Positions 1 to 6,106 are shown, counted from the first letter of the stretch. The stretch: 6,106 nt of DNA from CAVALG01 sp963656085 (GCA_963656085.1 CAVKHV010000080.1:1-6106); one strand, 5' to 3'. Made by a program: numbers and translations. The notes: generated by a model from the sequence alone, not told the origin.

Positions 1-1009
1 TTACGGTTACCCTTGCGCCCTTTTCTTTAAGATGCTCAAGTATAAAGCGCGCAGGGTACGGCACCCGGCGAATTTCTTTCGCAACAGCACCGGTATTTAC
101 TTCAAAAATCGGGTCGTATTCAAGTATTTTATCAACCGCGTCAAGGGCGATTTTCCTGTACTGTTCCGAATTTTCGTCAATCAGCCCGAATTTTGTTACA
201 AGGTCGAAGTGACCCACTATATCGGGTCGGTTATCGGCAACATTTTGCACAACTTCATTATAGTAATCGCGGCAAAATTCCGTTTCATCCCCACCGTAAA
301 CCTCATCAATAAGGTAAAGTTCATCCTGTTTTGAATCGTCAATCGGATAGTATTTACCGTCCCTTTTAATATAATGAACCGAACCGATTATATAATCATA
401 TTTGTTTTTATCGGTCTTTTGCGAAAAAAGGTCAAGCTCAGCGCCGATTGCAACCGTTATTTTATCGGCAAAACGCTGCTTTAAATCCTTAACCGTGCTG
501 ATATAATCAAATTCGGCGTCTTTTTTCATACAGTACCGCTCATCGTGCGGCGTGTATATGTGGTCGGATATCCCGACAGCGGTCAAGCCGTTTTTTACAG
601 CGGATATAACCATTTGCTCGGGTGTGTTCTGCCCGTCTGAAAACACGGTGTGATTATGGCAGGAGGAAATTTTAAATTCGTTAAACTCATTCCTGTTAAT
701 AAGATTTATCCTGCCCAACAGCGGCGCTTTGCGTTCCTTTCCGCGCACTGCCGACGCGGCACCGACCCACACGCCAGTTACAAGCAATGCAAGCAGCGCC
801 AAAAACAGTATGCTGAACACAACCGAAAAAACAGCGCCTTTGATCGTTCTGCCCAAAAGGTCAACCAATAAAAGCAGAAGTTCAAAAAGTCCTAAAACCA
901 AGCCCTGATTAAGGTGAAAGCGGCAGTTTTCGCGGTCGCCTTTTGCATAGGCATATAAAAAACCGAAAATAGAAAAATATGCAACTAAATTTGTTTTATC
1001 CCGTTTCAT
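1..1009 (-). CDS. Membrane domain fused to PHP-type (histidinol-phosphatase-like) phosphatase, 3' end cut off by window
   Basis: An uninterrupted frame runs from ATG at 1009 to the window edge (336 codons visible, no stop seen). Residues about 8-104 form a small hydrophobic domain with segments near 8-22, 37-52 and 59-85, a FHLNQG motif at 31-36 and a closing PLLGRI at 96-101; this resembles stand-alone DUF4870/Tic20-like membrane proteins. After a short linker (105-113) comes a PHP phosphoesterase domain: HNH at 118-120, SDH at 148-150, GAELD at 189-193, GSVH at 209-212, GHFD at 266-269 and NTGA at 305-308, all positions where this family binds metals or substrate. The C-terminal Asp-x-His ligand region lies beyond the window. 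The PHP half is closest to Clostridia histidinol phosphatases (last phosphatase step of histidine synthesis), but no his gene is nearby, so the substrate is open. The start lies 5 bases after the HAD gene's stop, with GGGG at 1018-1021 as ribosome binding site. Predicted to be membrane-anchored; the side facing the PHP domain is unknown. Confidence 0.82.
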   Translation of the reverse strand, partial: MKRDKTNLVAYFSIFGFLYAYAKGDRENCRFHLNQGLVLGLFELLLLLVDLLGRTIKGAVFSVVFSILFLALLALLVTGVWVGAASAVRGKERKAPLLGRINLINRNEFNEFKISSCHNHTVFSDGQNTPEQMVISAVKNGLTAVGISDHIYTPHDERYCMKKDAEFDYISTVKDLKQRFADKITVAIGAELDLFSQKTDKNKYDYIIGSVHYIKRDGKYYPIDDSKQDELYLIDEVYGGDETEFCRDYYNEVVQNVADNRPDIVGHFDLVTKFGLIDENSEQYRKIALDAVDKILEYDPIFEVNTGAVAKEIRRVPYPARFILEHLKEKGARVTV

Positions 1010-1014
1010 AGCAT

Positions 1015-1662
1015 TTACCCCAACAATTTTTGAAGGTCGCCTACGGTTTCCGCTAAGCAGTACGCGCCTGCGGCGTTGAGTTCTTCACGCGTGCCGTAAC
1101 CGTACAGTGCGCCTATGCACTTTATTCCGTTTTTCGCTGCGCCCGTAACATCAAACTTTCGGTCGCCCACCATAACTGTTTTGTCACATTCCGTTATTCC
1201 GGACTCCCGTACGGCGTACCTGATAACCGAGGTTTTATCCGTTCTTGTTTCGTCAAGCGTGCTGCCGTAAATACCGTTAAAATACTCTGATAAACCGAAA
1301 TGCTCCAGTATTTCTTTTGCCATTTCTTCGGGCTTTGAGGTAGCCAAGAACAACTGTTTTCCGATATTTTTTAAACTATTAAGAAGTTGCGGAATACCAT
1401 CGTATACTTTGTTTTGGAACATACCTGTTTCGGTGTAATATTCGCGGTACAGATATAAAGCCTCAAGCGCCTTTTCTTCACTGAAACCGAACACCGACTT
1501 GTAACAATCGGTAAGCGGAGGGCCGATAAACTTATAAAGGTCGGCGCGGTCATACCCGCTTATACCGAGTTTATCGAGCGAATAGCATATTGAATTGATA
1601 ATACCCGCGTGCGACTCTGTCAGAGTGCCGTCAAGGTCGAAAAAAATGTATTTGAAATCCAT
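1015..1662 (-). CDS. HAD-superfamily hydrolase, phosphoglycolate phosphatase-like
   Basis: A 215-residue protein of normal length for HAD subfamily IA phosphatases. All four motifs are visible: motif I DLDGT at 9-13 (D9 the expected nucleophile, D11 the acid/base), motif II ATS at 107-109, motif III lysine K143, and motif IV GDRKFD at 166-171. The helical cap (C1 type) lies between about residues 15 and 85. This set is typical of the Gph/PpaX group, which removes phosphate from small phosphometabolites such as phosphoglycolate or cleaves pyrophosphate; the substrate cannot be fixed from sequence. The start at 1662 is supported by AAAGGAA at 1667-1673, four bases upstream. The gene is followed after 5 bases by the membrane-PHP fusion, suggesting translational coupling, and is preceded by an inserted inverted-repeat element that now separates it from the hydrolase gene. 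No missing catalytic residue is seen. Confidence 0.88.
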   Translation of the reverse strand: MDFKYIFFDLDGTLTESHAGIINSICYSLDKLGISGYDRADLYKFIGPPLTDCYKSVFGFSEEKALEALYLYREYYTETGMFQNKVYDGIPQLLNSLKNIGKQLFLATSKPEEMAKEILEHFGLSEYFNGIYGSTLDETRTDKTSVIRYAVRESGITECDKTVMVGDRKFDVTGAAKNGIKCIGALYGYGTREELNAAGAYCLAETVGDLQKLLG

Positions 1663-1681
1663 AATATTCCTTTATTCGTTA

Positions 1682-1707
1682 GACAAAACAATCAGGGTAC
1701 AACGGTT
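1682..1707 (+). repeat. Left terminal inverted repeat of the MITE-like element
   Basis: These 26 bases begin GACAAAACAATCAGGGTACA and are repeated inverted at 1927-1952, with differences only at repeat positions 7 (A/G) and 22 (C/T). A TA at 1680-1681 lies directly outside. Confidence 0.85.
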
Positions 1708-1926
1708 CCTAAAACGGAGTATTTTCCCGTTTTGTTTGTCTCATCACTTGAAATACGGAAGTATTCCCGCGTTCTTCGGCTTCCAAACCGGAAAAATCTT
1801 CTCGTTTTAGGTCGAAGATTTTCGGCAAGCGGCGTGCTTTAGCGGCGCGGCGACCCGACCGAGGAATACTGTCGTATTGTGAGCGGAGGGCAACAAAGCC
1901 GCTAAGGTATTCCGATTAACCGAAAA

Positions 1927-1952
1927 AACCATTGTACCCTGATTGCTTTGTC
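1927..1952 (-). repeat. Right terminal inverted repeat of the MITE-like element
   Basis: Read on the minus strand, this copy starts GACAAAGCAATCAGGGTACA and matches the left copy at 24 of 26 positions. Its outermost G (1952), with the adjoining TA (1953-1954), now forms the TAG stop codon of the alpha/beta hydrolase gene. Confidence 0.85.
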
Positions 1953-2683
1953 TAAGCGTAGCGGCAAATAAAATCTACAACCGGAGTCGGGTCCTCAAGT
2001 CCGTGCGGGTGATGGTCAGCGCCCTTTTTGATATACACTTCGCACGGGGTGCCGTTTTCTTTATACAAATCCGCAAGCAGTTCGCCGTTTTCGTTAAACG
2101 GGACAAACCTATCGCTGTCGCCCGCTACAAACACCGCAGGGATGTGCCGCTTTGCAAACTCATCAATAATATATATAGGCGAACCGCGGTAATTAAGCAG
2201 GTCGGATACAGTGCTGAAATTCAGTGCTTTTGAAATTTCGTTAAACCAATCCTCGTGCAGCGGAATGCCCTTACCGAATCCCGCAGGACAACTCATAAAA
2301 TTAATTACAGGTGCGTCAAGATACAGGCAGGAAACGACTCCCGGATATCTGTGGGCAAATTTAACGGCATACATACCGCCGCAACTCATACCCTCAAGCG
2401 CACATTTTTGTGAAAGACCGTATTTCTCGATTATAAATTTCACAAAGCGGTATTTGCGGTCAACATCTGCGTCACACGCCCAGCGATTGTCGTTAGATAC
2501 AAAGGCAATGTGAAATCCTCTGTTAAGCAATTCAATTTCCGTTTCCGGAAAAGCGTCCCAATATTCGGTTTTAAGTACAAAACGACGCTTCGGTTCAGAA
2601 GTTTTCGGGAACACAATGATAGACCATTTCCCCTCAAACTCAAATCCTATCGCCTTAAAACCGTGCCAATCAATAGAGGTCAT
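1952..2683 (-). CDS. Alpha/beta hydrolase (esterase/peptidase-like)
   Basis: A 243-residue cytoplasmic-type alpha/beta hydrolase without a signal peptide. The nucleophile elbow GMSCG is at 98-102 (serine 100), the acid is in AGDSD at 187-191, and the catalytic histidine is in ADHHPHGLEDP, around 222-232. The residues after the elbow (LDAPV) and the HHPHGLEDPTP ending match a group of prolyl-oligopeptidase/esterase-like hydrolases often met in carbohydrate-degrading bacteria; the substrate is not predictable here. The chosen start is ATG at 2683, because GGAGGAAGG lies just upstream (2688-2696) and the only upstream in-frame start is a TTG at 2704 that overlaps prfB. The gap from the prfB stop is 13 bases, so the two are probably co-transcribed and coupled. 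The stop codon TAG is completed by the end of the inserted element; the reconstructed pre-insertion stop is TAA at the same codon, so the protein seems unaltered. Confidence 0.85.
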   Translation of the reverse strand: MTSIDWHGFKAIGFEFEGKWSIIVFPKTSEPKRRFVLKTEYWDAFPETEIELLNRGFHIAFVSNDNRWACDADVDRKYRFVKFIIEKYGLSQKCALEGMSCGGMYAVKFAHRYPGVVSCLYLDAPVINFMSCPAGFGKGIPLHEDWFNEISKALNFSTVSDLLNYRGSPIYIIDEFAKRHIPAVFVAGDSDRFVPFNENGELLADLYKENGTPCEVYIKKGADHHPHGLEDPTPVVDFICRYA

Positions 2684-2696
2684 ATTACCTTCCTCC

Positions 2697-3821
2697 TCAG
2701 TCAACAGATTCCAGGCTGCCGAGCGATTCAGCTTTAAGGTAGGCGTTTATAAACCCGTCAAGGTCGCCGTCCATAACCGCGTTTATATTACCGTTTTCAA
2801 ACCCTGTGCGGTGATCCTTTGCAAGGGTGTACGGCATAAATACATAAGAGCGGATCTGCGAACCCCAGGCGATTTCCTTTTGAACACCTTTAATATCCTC
2901 AATTTTATCAAGATGTTCACGCTCTTTTATTTCAACCAACTTTGATTTAAGCATTTTCATACACATTTCGCGGTTTTGGTGCTGACTGCGCTCGTTCTGG
3001 CAGGAAACTATGATGCCCGTAGGTATATGTGTAAGGCGAACGGCTGACGATGTTTTATTAACATGCTGGCCGCCCGCACCGCTTGAACGGAAAACATCCA
3101 TTTTGATGTCATCCTCTTTAATTTCAATGTTCATATCGTCGTCAATTTCAGGCATAACTTCAAGCGAAGCAAAGGAGGTGTGGCGTCTGCCCGATGAGTC
3201 AAACGGCGAAACACGGACAAGGCGGTGGACGCCTATTTCGGATTTTAAATATCCGTAGGCATTCTGCCCCTCAACCAAAATGGTTGCGCTCTTTATTCCG
3301 GCTTCCTCACCGTCAAGAAAATCAAGCACGGTTACTTTATAATCGTGGCGCTCACCCCAGCGCGTATACATACGCATAAGCATCTGTGCCCAATCCTGCG
3401 CCTCGGTTCCGCCTGCACCTGCATGAAATGTCAGAATGGCGTTTTTAGAGTCATATTCGCCTTTAAGCAGAGTCTGCAAACGCTGATTTTCAAGTTCGCC
3501 GATGAACTTATCAACACTTGCCGTTACCTCGTCAAGGAGTGACAGATCCTCTTCTTCGTCCGCAAGTTCGATAAGCGTGAGCGTATCGTCATACAGTGAA
3601 TGCAGTTTTTCATATCCCTCAATTTTGCTTTTGCACTGCTTAATTTTCTGCAAAACTTTTTGTGAATTTTCAATGTCGTCCCAAAAGCCCGACTCGGCTG
3701 TTTGCGCCTCCAATTTCTCGGCCTCGCTTTTAAGCTGTTTAAGACCCAACGCATTGCCGAGGTCCTCAAGTTCTTCGGCATATCCCTTAATTCTGAATTT
3801 TTGTTCTTCAAACTGTACCAT
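2697..3821 (-). CDS. prfB: Peptide chain release factor 2 (RF2)
   Basis: Class I release factor that recognises UAA and UGA stop codons on the ribosome and triggers peptide release. The 374-residue length fits RF2 (365 in E. coli). Visible landmarks are the helical N-terminal region with GFWDD at 45-49, the HAGAGGTEAQDW block at 133-144, the stop-recognition tripeptide SPF at 205-207, which marks RF2 rather than RF1 (PxT), and the catalytic GGQ at 250-252 within SGAGGQHVNK. The start at 3821 has AAAGGTGA at 3826-3833 in front. The reading frame is continuous from this start: the stretch for residues 18-32, where many bacteria have an in-frame UGA with a programmed +1 frameshift, has no UGA, so that autoregulation appears absent. 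The gene follows prmA by 66 bases and precedes the hydrolase by 13. The C-terminal tail (SLGSLESVD) extends slightly past the usual end. Confidence 0.97.
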   Translation of the reverse strand: MVQFEEQKFRIKGYAEELEDLGNALGLKQLKSEAEKLEAQTAESGFWDDIENSQKVLQKIKQCKSKIEGYEKLHSLYDDTLTLIELADEEEDLSLLDEVTASVDKFIGELENQRLQTLLKGEYDSKNAILTFHAGAGGTEAQDWAQMLMRMYTRWGERHDYKVTVLDFLDGEEAGIKSATILVEGQNAYGYLKSEIGVHRLVRVSPFDSSGRRHTSFASLEVMPEIDDDMNIEIKEDDIKMDVFRSSGAGGQHVNKTSSAVRLTHIPTGIIVSCQNERSQHQNREMCMKMLKSKLVEIKEREHLDKIEDIKGVQKEIAWGSQIRSYVFMPYTLAKDHRTGFENGNINAVMDGDLDGFINAYLKAESLGSLESVD

Positions 3822-3842
3822 ATCTTCACCTTTAATCCTTCA

Positions 3843-3871
3843 TATATAAATGTAATCGTTAATGCTGTTAG
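3843..3871 (-). promoter_or_regulatory. Weak candidate promoter for prfB
   Basis: In the 66-base gap between prmA and prfB, the minus strand reads CTAACA (3871-3866), a 17-base spacer, then TATATA (3848-3843). Each hexamer matches the sigma-A consensus at 4 of 6 positions. A start near 3836 would leave a leader of about 15 bases containing the ribosome binding site. AT-rich gaps often give such matches by chance. Confidence 0.28.
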
Positions 3872-3887
3872 TATTGTGCCGGATATG

Positions 3888-4814
3888 TTATGTCTCGCTG
3901 AGCCTTGCCGCAAACGCGTGCCAATTATCTTCTTTCGGCGTGTCGATTATTTCAAAACCGTTTTCCGAAAGAGCGGCGCGCACTTCGTCGGCGCGGATAT
4001 CGATTATTCCCGAACAGATAAACACCGTGTCCTTATGCATAAAATCCTTAACCGTTCCGAGCAGTGAAAGTATCGCGTCGGCTACTATGTTGGCGCATAT
4101 TATATCATATTTTCCGCTTACGCTGTCGGTCAGATTACCTTTAATATATTCCGTTTTATCCGAAATGCCGTTAAGCGCGGCGTTTTCCTTTGACACGCGG
4201 ACAGCGGTAGCGTCAATATCTACGCCCACGGCTCTTTCCGCACCCAAAAGTACGGCGGCAATGCTCAGTATACCGCTGCCGCACCCTATGTCAAGAACCC
4301 TGTTCCCGCTTTGAGTATATTTGTCCAAAAGTTCAAGGCACATCTTTGTTGTTGCGTGCGTACCCGTACCGAATGCCGCGCCGGGGTCGATATTAAGCAC
4401 CGCCTTATTGCCGCGGTTTTCGTAATCTTCCCAACTCGGTCTGATAACAAGGCGCTTGCCTATGTCGGTCACCTTAAAAAACTTCTTCCAGTTATCGCGC
4501 CAGTCGGCGTCGTTCACATTGCCCTCGTTTACCGTAAAGTCAATTCCCGCCGCCGCAAAACGTTCGGTTAAAAACGCCAGCGCCTCGGCAGCGTTTTCTT
4601 CCTCGGTTATATAGATATGTATAATGCAGATATCGCGGTTCTTGTTAAGCAGTTGCTCATCAATAAGGTCAATATGCGCTATTTCTTCGGCACCCTGCTC
4701 AAGGTCGGAATAATCTTCAACATATATACCGTAGGGCACGACCATATTTGCTATTGCAGCCGCCGTGTCACAATCTTTTTGCGGTACGCTTACCGCTATT
4801 TCACGAAAATTCAT
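3888..4814 (-). CDS. prmA: Ribosomal protein L11 methyltransferase
   Basis: SAM-dependent methyltransferase that trimethylates amino groups on ribosomal protein L11. The 308-residue protein has the family's two-part build: an N-terminal L11-binding ferredoxin-like domain (about 1-95) ending in the conserved WRDNWKKFFK (105-114), then a Rossmann-type catalytic domain. Catalytic-domain landmarks are DPGAAFGTGTH at 143-153, the SAM-binding VLDIGCGSG at 173-181, acidic VDID at 198-201, the SKENAALNG stretch at 208-216, and NIVAD at 242-246 in the place of the family's NIxA motif. The start at 4814 is supported by GGAG at 4821-4824, six bases upstream, and by a well-placed promoter. It is the first gene of the minus-strand operon and is followed by prfB. 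Many Firmicutes place prmA with dnaK/dnaJ and rsmE; those genes are not adjacent here. No anomaly in the sequence. Confidence 0.96.
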   Translation of the reverse strand: MNFREIAVSVPQKDCDTAAAIANMVVPYGIYVEDYSDLEQGAEEIAHIDLIDEQLLNKNRDICIIHIYITEEENAAEALAFLTERFAAAGIDFTVNEGNVNDADWRDNWKKFFKVTDIGKRLVIRPSWEDYENRGNKAVLNIDPGAAFGTGTHATTKMCLELLDKYTQSGNRVLDIGCGSGILSIAAVLLGAERAVGVDIDATAVRVSKENAALNGISDKTEYIKGNLTDSVSGKYDIICANIVADAILSLLGTVKDFMHKDTVFICSGIIDIRADEVRAALSENGFEIIDTPKEDNWHAFAARLSET

Positions 4815-4849
4815 ACTATTCTCCGTCTGATTTTTATGTATGCGTTGTT

Positions 4850-4858
4850 ATTATACCA
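4850..4858 (-). promoter_or_regulatory. Extended -10 promoter of the prmA operon
   Basis: The minus strand reads TGGTATAAT, a perfect -10 hexamer (4855-4850) with the TGn extension. The -35 region is weak: TTTTAA at 4878-4873 with a 17-base spacer. Transcription would start near 4843 and give a leader of about 29 bases that includes the prmA ribosome binding site. A strong extended -10 commonly makes up for a poor -35. Confidence 0.7.
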
Positions 4859-4924
4859 AACTTTTCTTCAAATTAAAAGTACCAATTATAATAATTACTG
4901 ATATTTAAGTTAAGAATATTATTG

Positions 4925-4975
4925 AGTGAATTCCCAAAGTAAATTCCACAGTGGAATTTACTTTGGGAATTCACT
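4925..4975. repeat. Perfect 51-bp palindrome, 25-bp arms
   Basis: The left arm 4925-4949 is the exact reverse complement of the right arm 4951-4975, with a single A (4950) at the centre. The arms begin AGTGAATTCCCAAAG and contain GAATTC at 4928-4933 and 4967-4972. It lies between the divergent promoters of prmA and the aldolase gene, more than 35 bases from either. The T-tracts expected of an intrinsic terminator are poor on both sides (GTTTTC on the plus side, none on the minus side), and no gene ends nearby. Possible roles are a palindromic repeat family, a cruciform or protein-binding site, or a leftover of an inserted element. Confidence 0.95.
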
Positions 4976-5012
4976 GTTTTCACAAACTTTTTAAAAATAT
5001 GGTGCGTATCTC

Positions 5013-5041
5013 TTGATTTTTGCGGCGTTTTGTTTTAAACT
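5013..5041 (+). promoter_or_regulatory. Candidate sigma-A promoter of the aldolase gene
   Basis: TTGATT (5013-5018) and TAAACT (5036-5041) are separated by 17 bases and match the consensus at 4 of 6 positions each. The predicted start is near 5048, giving a leader of about 70 bases. No terminator or riboswitch-like fold is evident in that leader, although GGCTCA occurs twice (5060-5065 and 5074-5079). Confidence 0.45.
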
Positions 5042-5117
5042 GTTAGTGTACGGGCATTGGGCTCAAAGTATTCGGCTCATTATTGCCACGGATAAATAAT
5101 TATGGAGGCGTAAATAA

Positions 5118-5981
5118 ATGTTGGTTTCAGCAAAAGAAATGCTTGAAAAAGCAAAAGCAGGCAAATATGCCGTCGGTCAGTTTAACATCAACAACCTTGA
5201 ATGGACTAAGGCGATCCTTTTAACCGCACAGGAATTGAATTCACCCGTAATTTTGGGTGTATCCGAAGGTGCAGGTAAATATATGTGCGGCTTCAAAACC
5301 GTTGCCGATATGGTAAAGGCAATGATTGAAGAACTCAATATAACCGTTCCGGTTGCACTTCACCTTGACCACGGATCCTACGAAGGCGTTAAAAAATGCA
5401 TCGCCGCAGGATTTTCTTCGGTTATGTTTGACGGCTCACATTATCCGATTGAAGAAAATATCGAAAAAACCAAAGAGTTTGTCGCAACCTGTAACAAATT
5501 AGGTCTTTCGCTTGAAGCTGAAGTAGGCGCGATAGGCGGCGAAGAAGACGGTGTCATCGGCGGCGGCGAAATTGCCGACCCCAACGAATGTAAAATGATT
5601 GCCGACCTCGGTGTAACAATGCTTGCAGCAGGCATCGGTAATATTCACGGTAAATACCCGGCAAACTGGGCAGGTCTGTCATTTGAAACATTGGCTAAAA
5701 TTCAGGAACTAACAGGCACAATGCCGCTTGTCCTTCACGGCGGCACGGGTATACCGGCGGATATGATCAAAAAGGCTATATCTTTGGGCGTTTCCAAGAT
5801 CAATGTAAATACCGAGTGCCAGTTGGCATTTGCCGCTGCTACAAGAAAATACATTGAAGAAGGCAAAGACCTTGAGGGCAAGGGCTTTGACCCGAGAAAA
5901 CTTCTCGCACCGGGATTTGAAGCAATTAAAGAAACGGTTAAAGAGAAGATGGAACTCTTCGGTTCTGTCGGCAAAGCTTAA
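5118..5981 (+). CDS. fba: Class II fructose-1,6-bisphosphate aldolase
   Basis: Zinc-dependent aldolase that reversibly splits fructose-1,6-bisphosphate into dihydroxyacetone phosphate and glyceraldehyde-3-phosphate, in glycolysis and gluconeogenesis, in the cytoplasm. The 287-residue protein is collinear with Bacillus FbaA: GQFNINNLEW (20-29), GVSEGAGKYM (47-56), LDHG at 83-86 (D84 catalytic, H85 zinc ligand), EAEVG at 133-137, the second zinc histidine in GNIHGKY (H178), the third in LHGGTGIP (H207), and the phosphate-binding INVNTE at 228-233. The position before the second zinc histidine (GNIHG) differs from the more usual GSVHG or GTSHG, a conservative change. Tagatose-bisphosphate aldolases share this fold, but the overall likeness to FbaA favours the fructose enzyme. 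The start has GGAGG at 5104-5108, nine bases upstream. The gene is transcribed away from the prmA operon and appears to stand alone within the window. Confidence 0.95.
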   Translation: MLVSAKEMLEKAKAGKYAVGQFNINNLEWTKAILLTAQELNSPVILGVSEGAGKYMCGFKTVADMVKAMIEELNITVPVALHLDHGSYEGVKKCIAAGFSSVMFDGSHYPIEENIEKTKEFVATCNKLGLSLEAEVGAIGGEEDGVIGGGEIADPNECKMIADLGVTMLAAGIGNIHGKYPANWAGLSFETLAKIQELTGTMPLVLHGGTGIPADMIKKAISLGVSKINVNTECQLAFAAATRKYIEEGKDLEGKGFDPRKLLAPGFEAIKETVKEKMELFGSVGKA

Positions 5982-6106
5982 TTTGTTATACACGCAACCG
6001 TAAAAACAAATATCCACCCGTCAAATGCAATAGTAAAACCGGCTCTTCTTCGAATTTTGTGTAAACACACTTTAACGGTACAAGAATCAGAATTTATATC
6101 GTGGCG

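Larger units (their letters stand above)
1680..1954. mobile_element. MITE-like inverted-repeat element flanked by TA
   Basis: The body spans 1682-1952 (271 bp), bounded by 26-bp terminal inverted repeats that match at 24 of 26 positions. A TA dinucleotide sits immediately outside each end (1680-1681 and 1953-1954), as expected for a TA target duplication of the IS630/Tc1-mariner kind. The inside is a long imperfect palindrome: 1752-1767 is inverted as 1863-1878 (14 of 16), and the centre has a 9-bp stem (1793-1801 with 1814-1822, 12-base loop). A further hairpin is AAAACGG/CCGTTTT at 1711-1717 and 1727-1733. No transposase or credible ORF is present, so it would need an enzyme from elsewhere. 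Joining the flanks at one TA restores a short operon spacer in which the hydrolase ends TAC GCT TAA. The family is not recognised by name; it could alternatively be a repeat that serves as a structured RNA. Confidence 0.68.

Noticed and set aside
660..720. Separate start for the PHP phosphatase, e.g. the ATG inside AGGAATGAG (RC of about 680-690).
   Set aside because: That ATG is out of frame with the PHP domain, and no in-frame ATG, GTG or TTG with a ribosome binding site lies close enough.
1595..1842. Short plus-strand open frames across the HAD start and the inserted element.
   Set aside because: They cross the element boundary and part of the HAD gene and look like no known protein, so they do not represent an element-borne gene.
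2684..2704. Upstream TTG start (2704) for the alpha/beta hydrolase, adding seven residues.
   Set aside because: It overlaps the prfB end and lacks a ribosome binding site, whereas ATG at 2683 has GGAGGAAGG at good spacing.
3502..4314. Plus-strand open frames of 115-150 codons opposite prfB and prmA.
   Set aside because: They are serine-rich, low-complexity translations antisense to two certain genes and show no recognisable domain.
4925..4990. The palindrome as a bidirectional intrinsic terminator.
   Set aside because: No gene ends nearby on either strand, and the T-tracts next to the stem are short or absent.
5048..5117. Riboswitch or T-box in the aldolase leader.
   Set aside because: At about 70 bases it is too short for the common classes, and no conserved core or terminator stem is visible.
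5982..6106. Terminator or new gene after the aldolase.
   Set aside because: Only a very short GTGT/ACAC stem is seen near 6060-6070, without a T-tract, and no frame with a start and ribosome binding site; nothing can be supported.

Overview
The window looks like chromosomal DNA from a low-to-moderate GC Firmicute, most likely a gut-type Clostridia. The reasons are the protein style of RF2, PrmA and class II aldolase, the strong GGAGG-type ribosome binding sites, and the Clostridia-like PHP phosphatase. This assignment is by eye, without database support.

Layout. Positions 1-4814 carry five genes, all on the minus strand and tightly packed. In transcription order they are prmA (ribosomal protein L11 methyltransferase, 4814-3888), prfB (peptide chain release factor 2, 3821-2697), an alpha/beta hydrolase (2683-1952), a HAD-family phosphatase (1662-1015), and a large protein that joins a small multi-pass membrane domain to a PHP-type (histidinol-phosphatase-like) phosphatase. 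The last gene starts at 1009 and runs off the left edge. Gaps between these genes are 66, 13, 289 and 5 bases. The one large gap (1663-1951) is filled by a roughly 271-bp inverted-repeat element flanked by TA dinucleotides, which resembles a non-autonomous MITE-like insertion. Removing it in silico leaves a 16-base gap with the hydrolase stop intact, so the five genes were probably one compact operon before the insertion. An extended -10 promoter in front of prmA (4850-4858) probably drives the whole set, and a weaker candidate promoter lies in front of prfB.

Positions 4815-5117 form a divergent intergenic region. It holds the prmA promoter, a perfect 51-bp palindrome (25-bp arms, 1-base centre, 4925-4975) and a candidate sigma-A-type promoter for the plus-strand gene. 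That gene is a complete class II fructose-1,6-bisphosphate aldolase (5118-5981), which belongs to glycolysis/gluconeogenesis. After it, 5982-6106 shows no gene or convincing terminator.

Functionally, the first two operon genes belong to translation (modification of ribosomal protein L11; stop-codon recognition at UGA/UAA). The next three are hydrolases (one esterase-like, two phosphatase-like) whose substrates cannot be read from sequence. The points most worth a second look are the in-frame membrane-PHP fusion, the TA-flanked element with its reconstructable empty site, and the perfect palindrome between the divergent genes.
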